A model generated the notes under the pieces. It saw nothing but the letters and a program-made list of their open reading frames with translations, had not been told where the DNA came from and did no database searches. Made by a program: the position numbers and the translations under genes. Source: Shewanella sp. MR-4 (lineage in GTDB: Bacteria; Pseudomonadota; Gammaproteobacteria; Enterobacterales; Shewanellaceae). From it: a stretch of 64,000 nucleotides of DNA. The stretch covers positions 1,302,001 to 1,366,000 of the forward strand of contig NC_008321.1 of assembly GCF_000014685.1 (NCBI RefSeq). The letters are read 5' to 3'. Below are positions 26,271-34,276 of the stretch, piece after piece; position 1 is the stretch's first letter; each line of letters begins with the position of its first letter.

Positions 26271-26364
26271 TTCTATTCCTAGTGAATAGATTTAATTTGC
26301 GAGACTTAAGTGCTTCTTCTAGACTCAAGTCTGTCGGTAAGATGGCAACTTACCCTGTATTTAA

Positions 26365-26441
26365 GCGCGTGTAGCTCAGCTGGATAGAGTACCTGGCTAC
26401 GAACCAGGCGGTCGGAGGTTCGAATCCTTCCACGCGCACCA
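26365..26441 (+). tRNA. tRNA-Arg (ACG), allele A, last of array
   Basis: Allele A sequence. Followed after 21 bases by the array terminator. Confidence 0.97.
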
Positions 26442-26462
26442 TCTACTTAGTTAGATTTAGAT

Positions 26463-26492
26463 AAGCCCTGCAAGTAATTGCAGGGCTTTTTT
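26463..26492 (+). terminator. Terminator of the tRNA array
   Basis: AAGCCCTGCAA-GTAA-TTGCAGGGCTT, an 11-bp perfect stem followed by TTTT. Confidence 0.92.
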
Positions 26493-26808
26493 AATGGAAT
26501 TTTTCCGCTTAATCTCGCATCAATCCTTATCCCTTCCTGTGCTTTAGCGCATTGATAATCCATCTCTTACTCCACGTTATGCTTGTTTGAATACCTATGC
26601 CTTAAGCGGTGATGTTATCGCGCAGGCTTGCTGTTTAGCGCCTGATAAAGAGATAGCTGTAAGGGGTATTTTGACCCACAAGCTGAGCGGTAAAAGAGAC
26701 GAAGAGATAAGCATGAAACAAGGGATTGATGAGTGACTTTGCGTCTTAGGGTGAGTCTGACAGAGGTTTGAAGAGTGTCAACGCTATTTAGGACGGGTCT
26801 GGGGAAAT
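26493..26808. other. Intergenic stretch between tRNA array and valS terminator
   Basis: No convincing gene. One frame on the plus strand is open from about 26550 to a TGA near 26735, but it offers only a TTG start and no ribosome binding site; it could be a decayed remnant. Otherwise nothing recognisable. Confidence 0.4.
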
Positions 26809-26837
26809 AAAAAGGGCTGTAAAATACAGCCCTTTTT
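26809..26837 (-). terminator. Terminator of the holC-valS unit
   Basis: AAAGGGCTGT-AAAAT... ACAGCCCTTT palindrome with a T run on the minus strand, just after the valS stop. Confidence 0.85.
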
Positions 26838-26853
26838 AGCGTAGATGTCGTGA

Positions 26854-29730
26854 TTAGGCTTCTAGCTTAGCAAACTCGGCTTTTTGCTCTTTTAGTTTGT
26901 CCATATCACGGCTCAGATCGGCCATCTTGGCGCGCTCTTTATCAATGACGGCTGGCGGTGCTTTCGCGACGAAGCCTTCATTCGATAATTTACCTTCGAT
27001 ACGAGCAATCTCTTGAGTCAGCTTCTCAAGCTGCTTGTCGATGCGAGCCATTTCGGCCGCGACATCCACCAGACCTGCCATCGGAATTAATAATTCCATT
27101 TCGCCGATCAGGCCTGTGGTCGACATAGGCGCCGTTTCACCTTCGCCAAGAATCGTCATGCTCTCTAAGCGCGCAAGCGTTGTGAAGAAGGCTTGGTTCG
27201 CTTCAACACGGCCTTGGTCTTGGGCACTCACGCCACGTAGTAGGGCATTTAATGGCTTCGACGGTGCAATATTGAGCTCGGCACGGATATTACGCACTGC
27301 AACAATAACTTGCTTAACCCACTCGAGATCGGCCATCGCGGTCGCATCTACTTTGGCGGCATCGTAGCTTGGGAATGGTGCCAGCATGATGGTATCGCCT
27401 TGGGCGCCAGTCAGGGGTTTAACGCGTTGCCAGATGGTTTCAGTGATGTATGGCATCATTGGGTGCATCAAGCGTTGCATCGCTTCTAACACATTGACCA
27501 GCGTATGGCGGGTGCCACGCATTTGCGCTTCATTGCCGTTTTGCAGTACTGGTTTAGTTAACTCTAAATACCAATCGCAGAACTGGTTCCAAGTGAACTC
27601 GTACAGCGTGTTCGCCGCAAGGTCGAAGCGGTAGTTTGCCATGTGGTCGTCGTAGGTTTTCACGGTTTGGTTGAATAAACCGATGATCCAGCGATCCGCC
27701 AGTGACAGTTCCATCTCGCCGCCTTGGTAATCCGGTGAGTTCGGGCCGCAATCTTGGCCTTCGGTATTCATCAGCACGTAACGTGACGCGTTCCAAAGCT
27801 TGTTACAGAAGCTGCGGTAACCGTCTAAACGCTTCATATCCCAGTTGATATCACGGCCAGTTGAGGCCATTGCCGCTAGGGTAAAGCGCAGGGCATCGGT
27901 ACCGTGGGCTTCGATACCGTTTTCAAATTCTTTACGGGTGCTCTTTTCAATCTTGGCGGCAAGTTGAGGTTGCATCATGTTGCCGGTGCGTTTTTCAACT
28001 AGGGATTCTAGATCGATACCGTCAATCATATCCAATGGGTCAAGTACGTTGCCCTTAGATTTTGACATCTTGTTACCCGCTTCATCGCGGATAAGGCCAG
28101 TCACATAAACGGTTTTAAATGGCACCAGTGGCTTACCGTCTTCATCTTTGATGAAGTGCATGGTCATCATGATCATACGGGCAACCCAGAAGAAGATGAT
28201 GTCAAAACCCGTCACCAACACGTCGGTCGGGTGGAAGGTTTTTAAATCTTCAACATTGTCAGGCCAGCCTAAGGTTGAGAATGTCCACAGGGCTGAGCTG
28301 AACCAAGTATCCAGTACGTCTTCATCTTGGCGCAGGGCAATTGAATCATCGATATTGTGCTTAGCACGCACTTCAGCTTCGTTACGGCCAACATACACCT
28401 TACCGTTCGCATCGTACCAAGCGGGGATGCGGTGACCCCACCATAATTGGCGAGAGATACACCAATCTTGAATGTCTCGCATCCAAGAGAAGTACATGTT
28501 TTCGTATTGCTGCGGCACAAACTTAATGTCGCCATTTTCAACGGCTTCGATAGCGGTTTTCGCCATAGGCGCAACGGCGACGTACCATTGATCGGTCAGC
28601 ATTGGTTCGATTACCACGCCAGAGCGGTCACCGTAGGGCACTTTTAGGCCATGTGGCGCGATTTTTTCGAGCAGACCTAAGGTTTCAAACTCGGCCACGA
28701 TAGCATCACGGGCTTTGAAACGGTCAAGGCCTGCGAAACGCTCTGGCAGGCTGCCATCTAAGCTAGTGTTGATGGTGCCATCGGTATTGACGACTTCAGC
28801 GGATGCACGAATGGCCGCATCTAAGGTCAACACGTTGAACATAGGAAGTTTGTGACGTTTACCGACTTCATAGTCGTTAAAGTCGTGGGCAGGAGTGATC
28901 TTCACACAGCCTGTGCCAAAGGCCATGTCTACATAGTCATCGGCAACGATAGGGATGCGACGATTAACGATAGGCAGCAGAATAAATTTGCCGATCAGCG
29001 CTTGATAACGCTCATCGTCTGGATGAACTGCAACCGCGCTATCGCCCAGCATAGTTTCTGGACGCGTGGTGGCGACTTCGAGGTAATCTTTACCGTCGGC
29101 AGTCAGCTCGCCATCGGCTAATGGATAACGTAGGTGCCACATGTGGCCTTGCTTTTCTTTGTTTTCCACTTCGAGATCAGAAATCGCGGTATGTAGTTTA
29201 GGATCCCAATTCACTAAACGTTTACCACGGTAAATCAAATCATCTTCATAGAGACGGACAAACACTTCTTGAACGGCTTTAGACAAGCCTTCGTCCATGG
29301 TAAAGCGCTCACGGTCCCAATCCACAGAGGCGCCCATACGACGCAGCTGCTTAGTGATGGTGCCGCCAGATTGCGCTTTCCATTCCCATACTTTTTCCAT
29401 AAAAGCATCGCGGCCAAGGTCATGGCGGCTCTTGCCTTCTTCGGCTTCAAGCTTACGCTCAACCAGCATTTGAGTCGCAATACCCGCATGGTCAGTACCG
29501 ACTTGCCACAGGGTGTTTTTACCCTTCATACGTTGGTAGCGGATCAGAGTATCCATGATGGTATCTTGGAAAGCGTGGCCCATGTGCAAGCTGCCCGTCA
29601 CGTTAGGTGGCGGGATCATGATGCAATAGTTGCCCTGTGAGGCATCGCCGTGGGGCTTAAAGTAACCTTGCTCTTCCCAGTTTTGGTAAAGAGTCTGCTC
29701 AATGGACTGAGGATCGTATGTTTTTTCCAT
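26854..29730 (-). CDS. valS: Valine-tRNA ligase
   Basis: Class I synthetase charging tRNA-Val with an editing domain. 958 residues. The HIGH motif appears as PPNVTGSLHMGHAF (about residues 41-54) and the KMSKS motif as GNKMSKSKGNVLDP. The editing (CP1) domain has VATTRPETMLGDSAVAVHP. The C-terminal coiled coil ends in LSRDMDKLKEQKAEFAKLEA. It follows holC after 15 bases on the same strand, the conserved gammaproteobacterial pair (pepA-holC-valS without pepA here). Confidence 0.98.
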   Translation of the reverse strand: MEKTYDPQSIEQTLYQNWEEQGYFKPHGDASQGNYCIMIPPPNVTGSLHMGHAFQDTIMDTLIRYQRMKGKNTLWQVGTDHAGIATQMLVERKLEAEEGKSRHDLGRDAFMEKVWEWKAQSGGTITKQLRRMGASVDWDRERFTMDEGLSKAVQEVFVRLYEDDLIYRGKRLVNWDPKLHTAISDLEVENKEKQGHMWHLRYPLADGELTADGKDYLEVATTRPETMLGDSAVAVHPDDERYQALIGKFILLPIVNRRIPIVADDYVDMAFGTGCVKITPAHDFNDYEVGKRHKLPMFNVLTLDAAIRASAEVVNTDGTINTSLDGSLPERFAGLDRFKARDAIVAEFETLGLLEKIAPHGLKVPYGDRSGVVIEPMLTDQWYVAVAPMAKTAIEAVENGDIKFVPQQYENMYFSWMRDIQDWCISRQLWWGHRIPAWYDANGKVYVGRNEAEVRAKHNIDDSIALRQDEDVLDTWFSSALWTFSTLGWPDNVEDLKTFHPTDVLVTGFDIIFFWVARMIMMTMHFIKDEDGKPLVPFKTVYVTGLIRDEAGNKMSKSKGNVLDPLDMIDGIDLESLVEKRTGNMMQPQLAAKIEKSTRKEFENGIEAHGTDALRFTLAAMASTGRDINWDMKRLDGYRSFCNKLWNASRYVLMNTEGQDCGPNSPDYQGGEMELSLADRWIIGLFNQTVKTYDDHMANYRFDLAANTLYEFTWNQFCDWYLELTKPVLQNGNEAQMRGTRHTLVNVLEAMQRLMHPMMPYITETIWQRVKPLTGAQGDTIMLAPFPSYDAAKVDATAMADLEWVKQVIVAVRNIRAELNIAPSKPLNALLRGVSAQDQGRVEANQAFFTTLARLESMTILGEGETAPMSTTGLIGEMELLIPMAGLVDVAAEMARIDKQLEKLTQEIARIEGKLSNEGFVAKAPPAVIDKERAKMADLSRDMDKLKEQKAEFAKLEA

Positions 29731-29745
29731 GGGAACGTATCTGTC

Positions 29746-30210
29746 TCAAGCTAAATTAAGTGGATGTGTTGCTAAATTTTGGGTTGTTAATTCAATCCCT
29801 AAGCCACGATATTGGCGGTAGCGTTCACGTGCTATCGCCTTATGTTGGTCGTCATTAGCCACAAAATCGAAGATTTGACCAAAGTTTACCGCAAACGGAG
29901 GTACTTGGTCTGCAAGATTAATCAGAAGTTGGCGACTTTTGTTTGGTCCGAGCCTGTCAAAACCGATTTCAACGGGTGAGCCAGTAGTGGGGCCTTCACC
30001 TTTGAGGTTATGGGGGACAAATGCACTGGGTTCAAACTGCCATAGTAACTCGTCGATTTCGAAGGCGATGTTCTTGTCCTGACAGTGAATATAGACCTGC
30101 TGCTGGTGTATAAATCCCTGTTGGGCTAGGCGGCAAGCCAATTGATACATGTCATTAAGGGCCGTGTTCACGCCCACCGGCGGCAGTAAATAAAACAGCG
30201 CTTGAGTCAT
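29746..30210 (-). CDS. holC: DNA polymerase III chi subunit
   Basis: Clamp-loader accessory subunit that contacts SSB. 154 residues, with the family start ALFYLLPP, the CRLAQQGFIHQQQVYIHCQDKNIAFEIDELLW segment, FVPHNL and the later PVEIGF. Just upstream of valS and probably co-transcribed. The stretch upstream (30211-30420) has no other gene, so its promoter lies there. Confidence 0.9.
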   Translation of the reverse strand: MTQALFYLLPPVGVNTALNDMYQLACRLAQQGFIHQQQVYIHCQDKNIAFEIDELLWQFEPSAFVPHNLKGEGPTTGSPVEIGFDRLGPNKSRQLLINLADQVPPFAVNFGQIFDFVANDDQHKAIARERYRQYRGLGIELTTQNLATHPLNLA

Positions 30211-30407
30211 GATTTCAATGCCTTGCTTTAAGTTATAGACGAACGGGTAAGTCTACACTAAAACTCAAGCAGGGTTAACGCTTAGCACTGGGGTTTTTAG
30301 GGATAGATTGAGCTGAACAGGCTCAGAGTTGACTTAAAATGTAGCCAGCAAAACTTGTATTTAACTGAAGGATAAGAGTTTACGCTCGGACGGTTAAAAT
30401 ACTATTA

Positions 30408-30440
30408 GATATAAAAGCAAAGCGCACCCGAAGGTGCGCT
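30408..30440 (-). terminator. Probable minus-strand terminator at the end of the raiA-side tract
   Basis: AGCGCACC-CGAA-GGTGCGCT, a perfect 8-bp stem at 30421-30440. On the minus strand it is followed by TTTGCTTTTAT. It would end transcripts coming from raiA or from the empty tract. Confidence 0.6.
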
Positions 30441-30515
30441 GATTGAAAGACTTGTCAAACAAACTATTCCTCCTCAGTTATTGAACGTTGTGATTAAAGG
30501 ATTTACTGACTCTTT

Positions 30516-30558
30516 CTGAATAAACAAACAGTTGTCACGTTAGCTTTTGTTTATTCAG
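30516..30558. repeat. 13-bp perfect inverted repeat with 17-base loop
   Basis: CTGAATAAACAAA (30516-30528) and TTTGTTTATTCAG (30546-30558). It lies 6 bases before the tandem repeat. It could form an RNA hairpin; there is no T run, so a terminator is unlikely. Confidence 0.8.
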
Positions 30559-30564
30559 CATGTT

Positions 30565-30616
30565 AACTCACAATTACAACTCACAATTACAACTCACAAT
30601 TACAACTCACAATTAC
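30565..30616 (+). repeat. Tandem repeat, four copies of a 13-base unit
   Basis: AACTCACAATTAC repeated four times without mismatch (52 bases). The short uninterrupted unit suggests recent slippage; copy number may vary between strains. Confidence 0.95.
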
Positions 30617-31352
30617 CATTCAGAATAAAAATAACGGAAACTGGCTAATGATAGTACTCATATTGGTACTGGGTATTTTGCTGTTAAGCAGCTCGCCTTA
30701 TTCCATGTTATCTCAATTCTTTTTACTAACCATTTGTAATATGTCCACTTGCTCATATTACCGATAACGCTATTAACCTCCTCGTATTGTCTGACTGTTA
30801 AGAAACATATCCACCTAAAGTGGTCTTTAACATGATACCTATATGGTTCTATTGCTAACGTCCTCCTCTTTGGGTTGTCTCATTTGGGTTTAAAAGAGTG
30901 CGCAAGACTAAAACTGGCAATACGATGTAGTAGGTTACTCCTTTATGATTGACTGGTGTTTAAACACTCATTAGTGCGTTTCAGTTCGTTTTTATCGGTC
31001 ATCAATTTTTATTCTTTAGTAATAGTAACCTCGCATCTAATTTCATGAAGAGAGAGGAAAACGCGTAAACGTTACAGCATTGGCGTTACCGAGTTTGTAT
31101 CACTGTTTACAAGAGTTTGTATTGTGTGGCGGAGTACTCCTTCTATGGTGGTATTAACACTATCAAGTTGAAATTCACATCACTTCGATTCTGCTGTCAC
31201 TTAGTAAAGTGTAGTAGTTATTTAAAGGTTCACACTCTTTTTACTTGGCCATTAGGATGGCTAAACAAACTTTTGCTAAAAAATGTGACCTATTAAACCT
31301 TATCTACTTTATGCTCTCGAAGTGATGTGGTCTCGCACTAACATCGAGTAAC

Positions 31353-31709
31353 TTAAGCTGCATCTTCCTCCTCGTAATCATCCTCGACATTAACAGCGTC
31401 TTCGGGATGAGCAATCGATGCGAAACGTTGTGCTTCAGGTTTATGGGTTAATCGATTGAGTTGTTTCTCTAATTTTTGACCCATGGCCGTAATGGCTGCA
31501 TAAAGATTGTCGTGTTTTGCTTGAGCAAAAAGTTCTCCATTTGGGATGCCAACCGATGCTTCAATTTTGAAACCAGGTTTCTCCTCTGTGATGATGACAT
31601 GGGGATTAATCAACTGCACATCGTGCCTAGAAAGTTTGTCAAAACGGCTTTCAATGCGTTCACGGATTGGGGCAGTGACTTCTAGTTGTTTGCTCGTAAT
31701 CTTTAGCAT
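31353..31709 (-). CDS. raiA: Ribosome-associated inhibitor RaiA (YfiA)
   Basis: Binds the 30S decoding region and silences 70S ribosomes in cold or stationary phase. MLKITSKQLEVTAPIRERIESRFDKL, then PHVIITEEKPGFKIEASVGIPNGELFAQAKHDNLYAAI, closely follow E. coli YfiA, including the acidic C-terminal tail (VNVEDDYEEEDAA) that distinguishes RaiA from HPF. I start at the ATG at 31709 (AGAAGG eight bases upstream); an in-frame GTG three codons earlier is less likely. 118 residues. A good CRP-like site lies upstream. The short HPF paralogue is at 51246. Confidence 0.93.
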   Translation of the reverse strand: MLKITSKQLEVTAPIRERIESRFDKLSRHDVQLINPHVIITEEKPGFKIEASVGIPNGELFAQAKHDNLYAAITAMGQKLEKQLNRLTHKPEAQRFASIAHPEDAVNVEDDYEEEDAA

Positions 31710-31765
31710 ATGTTGCACCTTCTATTTGTTTCCTTCGATTTCAGATTACCAATCTACACCCTTAA

Positions 31766-31787
31766 AAACGAGATCTAAATCACATTT
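31766..31787 (-). promoter_or_regulatory. CRP-like site upstream of raiA
   Basis: The 22 bases match the CRP consensus (AAATGTGA-N6-TCACATTT) at 19 positions: one half is perfect (TCACATTT, 31780-31787), the other reads AAACGAGA. It lies about 60-80 bases upstream of the raiA ATG, suitable for activation. Inference from consensus. Confidence 0.6.
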
Positions 31788-32006
31788 CTCACCCTGTTCA
31801 GTTCTGTTCGTTGGTTATTTGATCGCTTAGACAAATCTCGCGGATTCTTGGTCGAAAAGGCTTGTATTGCCTATCAGAACAGGCCATATTTGATGGGATA
31901 ACTACGCAGTCTTTCCCATCATTTACCTATCTTTACTTTAAGTTTTTCATTAGTTCCCGATAAAATACCTTCACTTATTTCATTGCTCAGTCGAGTGGCA
32001 GGTATT

Positions 32007-32696
32007 ATGGAAACCGAACATATCAAAGTTAAAGTCTGGGATTTACCCACACGCTTTTTTCACTGGGGCATGGTGGCCCTCATGGCCTTACTCTGGTGGA
32101 GCGCCGAAGTGGGTGAAATGCAATGGCACCAGATCTTTGCTTATAGTTTGTTGATCTTGATTGGCTTTCGGCTTTTATGGGGCTTGATTGGCAGTGATAC
32201 TGCGAGGTTTAGTCACTTCGTGCATCATCCCAAGGTGGTGTTTGAGTATTTGAAAGACGTTCGCGCAAAGGGCGTGTCAGTGGTTTTAGGGCATAATCCG
32301 ATGGGCGGTTATATGGTGATTGTGTTGATTGCCATTATCAGCTTACAGCTAATCACTGGACTCTTTGCTACCGATGATGTGTTTACCGAAGGTCCACTGT
32401 ACAGCTATGTGAGTGCTGATACAGCTTCGTTTCTCACTTGGTTGCATAAGATGAATTTCAACCTAATCTTAGCCTTGAGTGCCGTGCATGTGTTGGCTGT
32501 CGTTGTACACGCGCTTAAAGGTGACAAGTTAGTGGGAGCCATGCTCAGCGGTTACAAACGGGTGTCTAAAGTAGAGCACGCCAAATCTGAGACTCAGTTG
32601 GTGTTTAAATCACAGTGGTTGGCTTTAATTGTGCTGTTAATCATCGCTGGAGTGGTGTTTACCTATTTGATGTGGCCCATAGTACAAGTGCTCTAG
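32007..32696 (+). CDS. Cytochrome b561-type membrane protein
   Basis: Di-haem b-type cytochrome of the inner membrane, related to Ni/Fe-hydrogenase b-type subunits. 229 residues from METEHIKVKVWDLPTRFFHW. About five membrane helices: ALMALLWWSAE, IFAYSLLILIGFRLLWGLIG, MVIVLIAIISLQLITGLFA, ILALSAVHVLAVVVHAL and the C-terminal LALIVLLIIAGVVFTYLMW. Candidate haem ligands are the His residues in TRFFHW, QWHQ, and HVLAVVVH. It faces a periplasmic cytochrome c' gene on the other strand, a pairing found in Shewanella, which suggests an electron transfer couple. Partner and function are unproven. Confidence 0.85.
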   Translation: METEHIKVKVWDLPTRFFHWGMVALMALLWWSAEVGEMQWHQIFAYSLLILIGFRLLWGLIGSDTARFSHFVHHPKVVFEYLKDVRAKGVSVVLGHNPMGGYMVIVLIAIISLQLITGLFATDDVFTEGPLYSYVSADTASFLTWLHKMNFNLILALSAVHVLAVVVHALKGDKLVGAMLSGYKRVSKVEHAKSETQLVFKSQWLALIVLLIIAGVVFTYLMWPIVQVL

Positions 32697-32711
32697 CAAG
32701 TGCTGAACATT

Positions 32712-32741
32712 AAAAAAGCCTGCATGTAGCAGGCTTTTTTA
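32712..32741. terminator. Bidirectional terminator between cytochrome genes
   Basis: AAAAAAGCCTGC-ATGTA-GCAGGCTTTTTT serves both convergent genes. Confidence 0.92.
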
Positions 32742-32761
32742 TTAGACATTACAACGCGTAA

Positions 32762-33211
32762 TTAGTCTTTTTTGTAAACGTCGTGACAACCTTTACAGCT
32801 CTTGCCAGTGTTCATAAAGGCTTGCTTGATTTCAGCTTGGTCACCTTTTTGAGCCACAGTCGCTAAAATAGCGGCATTTTCTTGGAAGGTTTTCATCTTA
32901 GCGTCGAAGTCAGCCTTGTCTTGCCATACTTTGGCTAGCGCTTCGGTATCGCCTTTATCTGAATCTTCAATAAAGCCTTCGAAAGGAATGTGTGAAAGAG
33001 CAGCGACATTGTTGGCGCGCATTGCGAAGGTTTCAGCTTCGAAAGGTTTCTTGCCTTTCATCATAGCGCCCATATCGCCAAAGTTATAAGCAATCAGGCC
33101 AAATGCAGATTGGCGATATTCAATCGCGTCCTTTGCATCTTCAAAATTGTGTGCTTGTGCAGTTGAAGCCAATAAGGTACCGGCAACGAGAGTCAGGAGT
33201 AATTTTTTCAT
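32762..33211 (-). CDS. Periplasmic cytochrome c'
   Basis: Monohaem c-type cytochrome with a signal peptide (MKKLLLTLVAGTLLASTAQA) and one haem motif CKGCH near the C-terminus (about residues 139-143), followed by DVYKKD. The four-helix cytochrome c' family places CxxCH at the C-terminus like this. Members bind NO and CO and may protect against nitrosative stress. 149 residues. Convergent with the b561 gene and divergent from trpR. Confidence 0.92.
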   Translation of the reverse strand: MKKLLLTLVAGTLLASTAQAHNFEDAKDAIEYRQSAFGLIAYNFGDMGAMMKGKKPFEAETFAMRANNVAALSHIPFEGFIEDSDKGDTEALAKVWQDKADFDAKMKTFQENAAILATVAQKGDQAEIKQAFMNTGKSCKGCHDVYKKD

Positions 33212-33400
33212 CGTATTCTCACAAATTAGCGTCTAAGTGTGACATTGCGCTCCTATTGTACACAAATTAACTCAATGTACTAGAAGCATTTTTGTCAGTT
33301 TTTGTCTAGGTAGGAGGGATAAACGTAACAAGTTATTTGTTGGTTGAGTAAATCTGCTAAACTGCCGTTGTAATGCTTAAACAATACTACTGGGGCGATT

Positions 33401-33676
33401 ATGCGAGCCAATTGGGACTTAGTTTTAGAGAAAATTTTGAGCCATGGAAACTATGAAGAACTCTCAGTGTTGTTCCATTTATTGCTGACAGAAGAAGAGC
33501 GCAGTGCGATCGCGGGACGATTAAAGGTATTCCAATTATTACTCGATGGTGAGATGAGCCAGCGGCAAATCGCGGCGGAATACGAGGTCAGCATCGCCAC
33601 GATCACACGCTGTTCAAACTATTTAAAGAATATGGCACCCAGCCATAGAGAAAAAATTCAACAGCTCATCAAATAA
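33401..33676 (+). CDS. trpR: Trp operon repressor TrpR
   Basis: Tryptophan-activated repressor. 91 residues, all-helical. The core LLTEEERSAIAGRLKVFQLLLDGEMSQRQIAAEYEVSIATITRCSNYLK contains the helix-turn-helix (about residues 60-85). A GTACTAG half-site typical of trp operators occurs upstream at 33277-33283, compatible with autoregulation but not strong evidence. No terminator could be assigned; the next gene is convergent. Confidence 0.93.
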   Translation: MRANWDLVLEKILSHGNYEELSVLFHLLLTEEERSAIAGRLKVFQLLLDGEMSQRQIAAEYEVSIATITRCSNYLKNMAPSHREKIQQLIK

Positions 33677-33706
33677 GGTCGCTGTGGTGCCTTTATCCTT
33701 AATAGC

Positions 33707-34084
33707 CTAAAACATTGGGGTGACAGGCAACTTATGACGACGATAAAGCGTACGTCTTACCAGAATATAGAAGCTATAGCTTAAGAGTAATATGGCTAAT
33801 AATGGGTAAAACTTTTCGGGTAAAAACTTAAAGATGGACAATGCACCTAGCAAGTATAAGAAGGGTAATAGGTCATAAATCATCTTAGGGATGCCGCCTG
33901 ATTTCCTACGTTTGATAGGATCGGTGCGACGGTTTTGGGAGCGCATAGTGTAAATTCTTGCGCCAAGCACAAAGATGACAGCTGAAGCAATCAAAGCATA
34001 ATTGGGTTCGAGCAGCATAAAGCTTGCAATGCCTAATGCCATATAACCATAAGGTAAAGCTTCATATACCGATTTTGTTAACAT
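33707..34084 (-). CDS. Small multi-span membrane protein, unknown function
   Basis: 125 residues with four hydrophobic segments (ALPYGYMALGIASFML, YALIASAVIFVLGARIY, LLPFLYLLGALSIF, FYPLLAILLLSYSFYIL) separated by a basic cytoplasmic loop (RSQNRRTDPIKRRKSGG). The two halves resemble each other (start with LPYGYMALG and LPFLYLLGA), suggesting an internal duplication. The start is ATG at 34084; a GTG two codons upstream is also open. No function is assigned. Confidence 0.75.
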   Translation of the reverse strand: MLTKSVYEALPYGYMALGIASFMLLEPNYALIASAVIFVLGARIYTMRSQNRRTDPIKRRKSGGIPKMIYDLLPFLYLLGALSIFKFLPEKFYPLLAILLLSYSFYILVRRTLYRRHKLPVTPMF

Positions 34085-34198
34085 ATGCACTCGGTCGCAT
34101 GATATCGAAATAGGTTTAAAACCCTAATATTCCAGTTAAAAATGCTAAATCTATCTAAAACTTCCGTGTTTACCTTTAGATTATAAACATTTGTTGAT

Positions 34199-34231
34199 AA
34201 AAAAAGCACCTCCTTATGTAAGGAAGTGCTT
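34199..34231 (-). terminator. Terminator of slyD
   Basis: AAGCAC-TCCTT-ATGT-AAGGA-GTGCTT with a T run on the minus strand. Confidence 0.85.
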
Positions 34232-34276
34232 CATTATCTTGCTCGGGTTAGTGAGCTTTAGGCGTTACGGCCTAGA

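Larger units (their letters stand above)
30211..31352. other. 1.1 kb tract without a clear gene between holC and raiA
   Basis: No protein gene could be supported. On the minus strand (the raiA direction) there are several AGGAGG-like sites (about 30470, 30778, 30863, 30938) and short ORFs, for example MTDKNELKRTNECLNTSQS ending at about 30945, and a 32-codon ORF starting MSKWTYYKWLVKRIE near 30760. On the plus strand a 38-codon ORF with a hydrophobic start (MIVLILVLGILLLSS) begins at 30648. None has strong independent support. The tract also carries a tandem repeat, a long inverted repeat and a minus-strand terminator listed separately. It may be a long raiA 3' region, small RNA genes or decayed genes. 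Confidence 0.5.

Noticed and set aside
25386..26328. Several ORFs across the tRNA array (for example repeated VEGFEPPTAWFVARYSIQLSY on the minus strand)
   Set aside because: They are translations of tRNA genes; the repeated peptide is the tRNA-Arg sequence read in frame.
25447..26441. Regularly spaced repeats resembling a CRISPR array
   Set aside because: The repeats are complete tRNA genes with CCA ends, not short palindromic repeats with spacers.
30565..30616. 13-base tandem repeats as plasmid-type iterons or a replication origin
   Set aside because: Only four short copies, no replication gene or DnaA boxes nearby in a chromosomal context.
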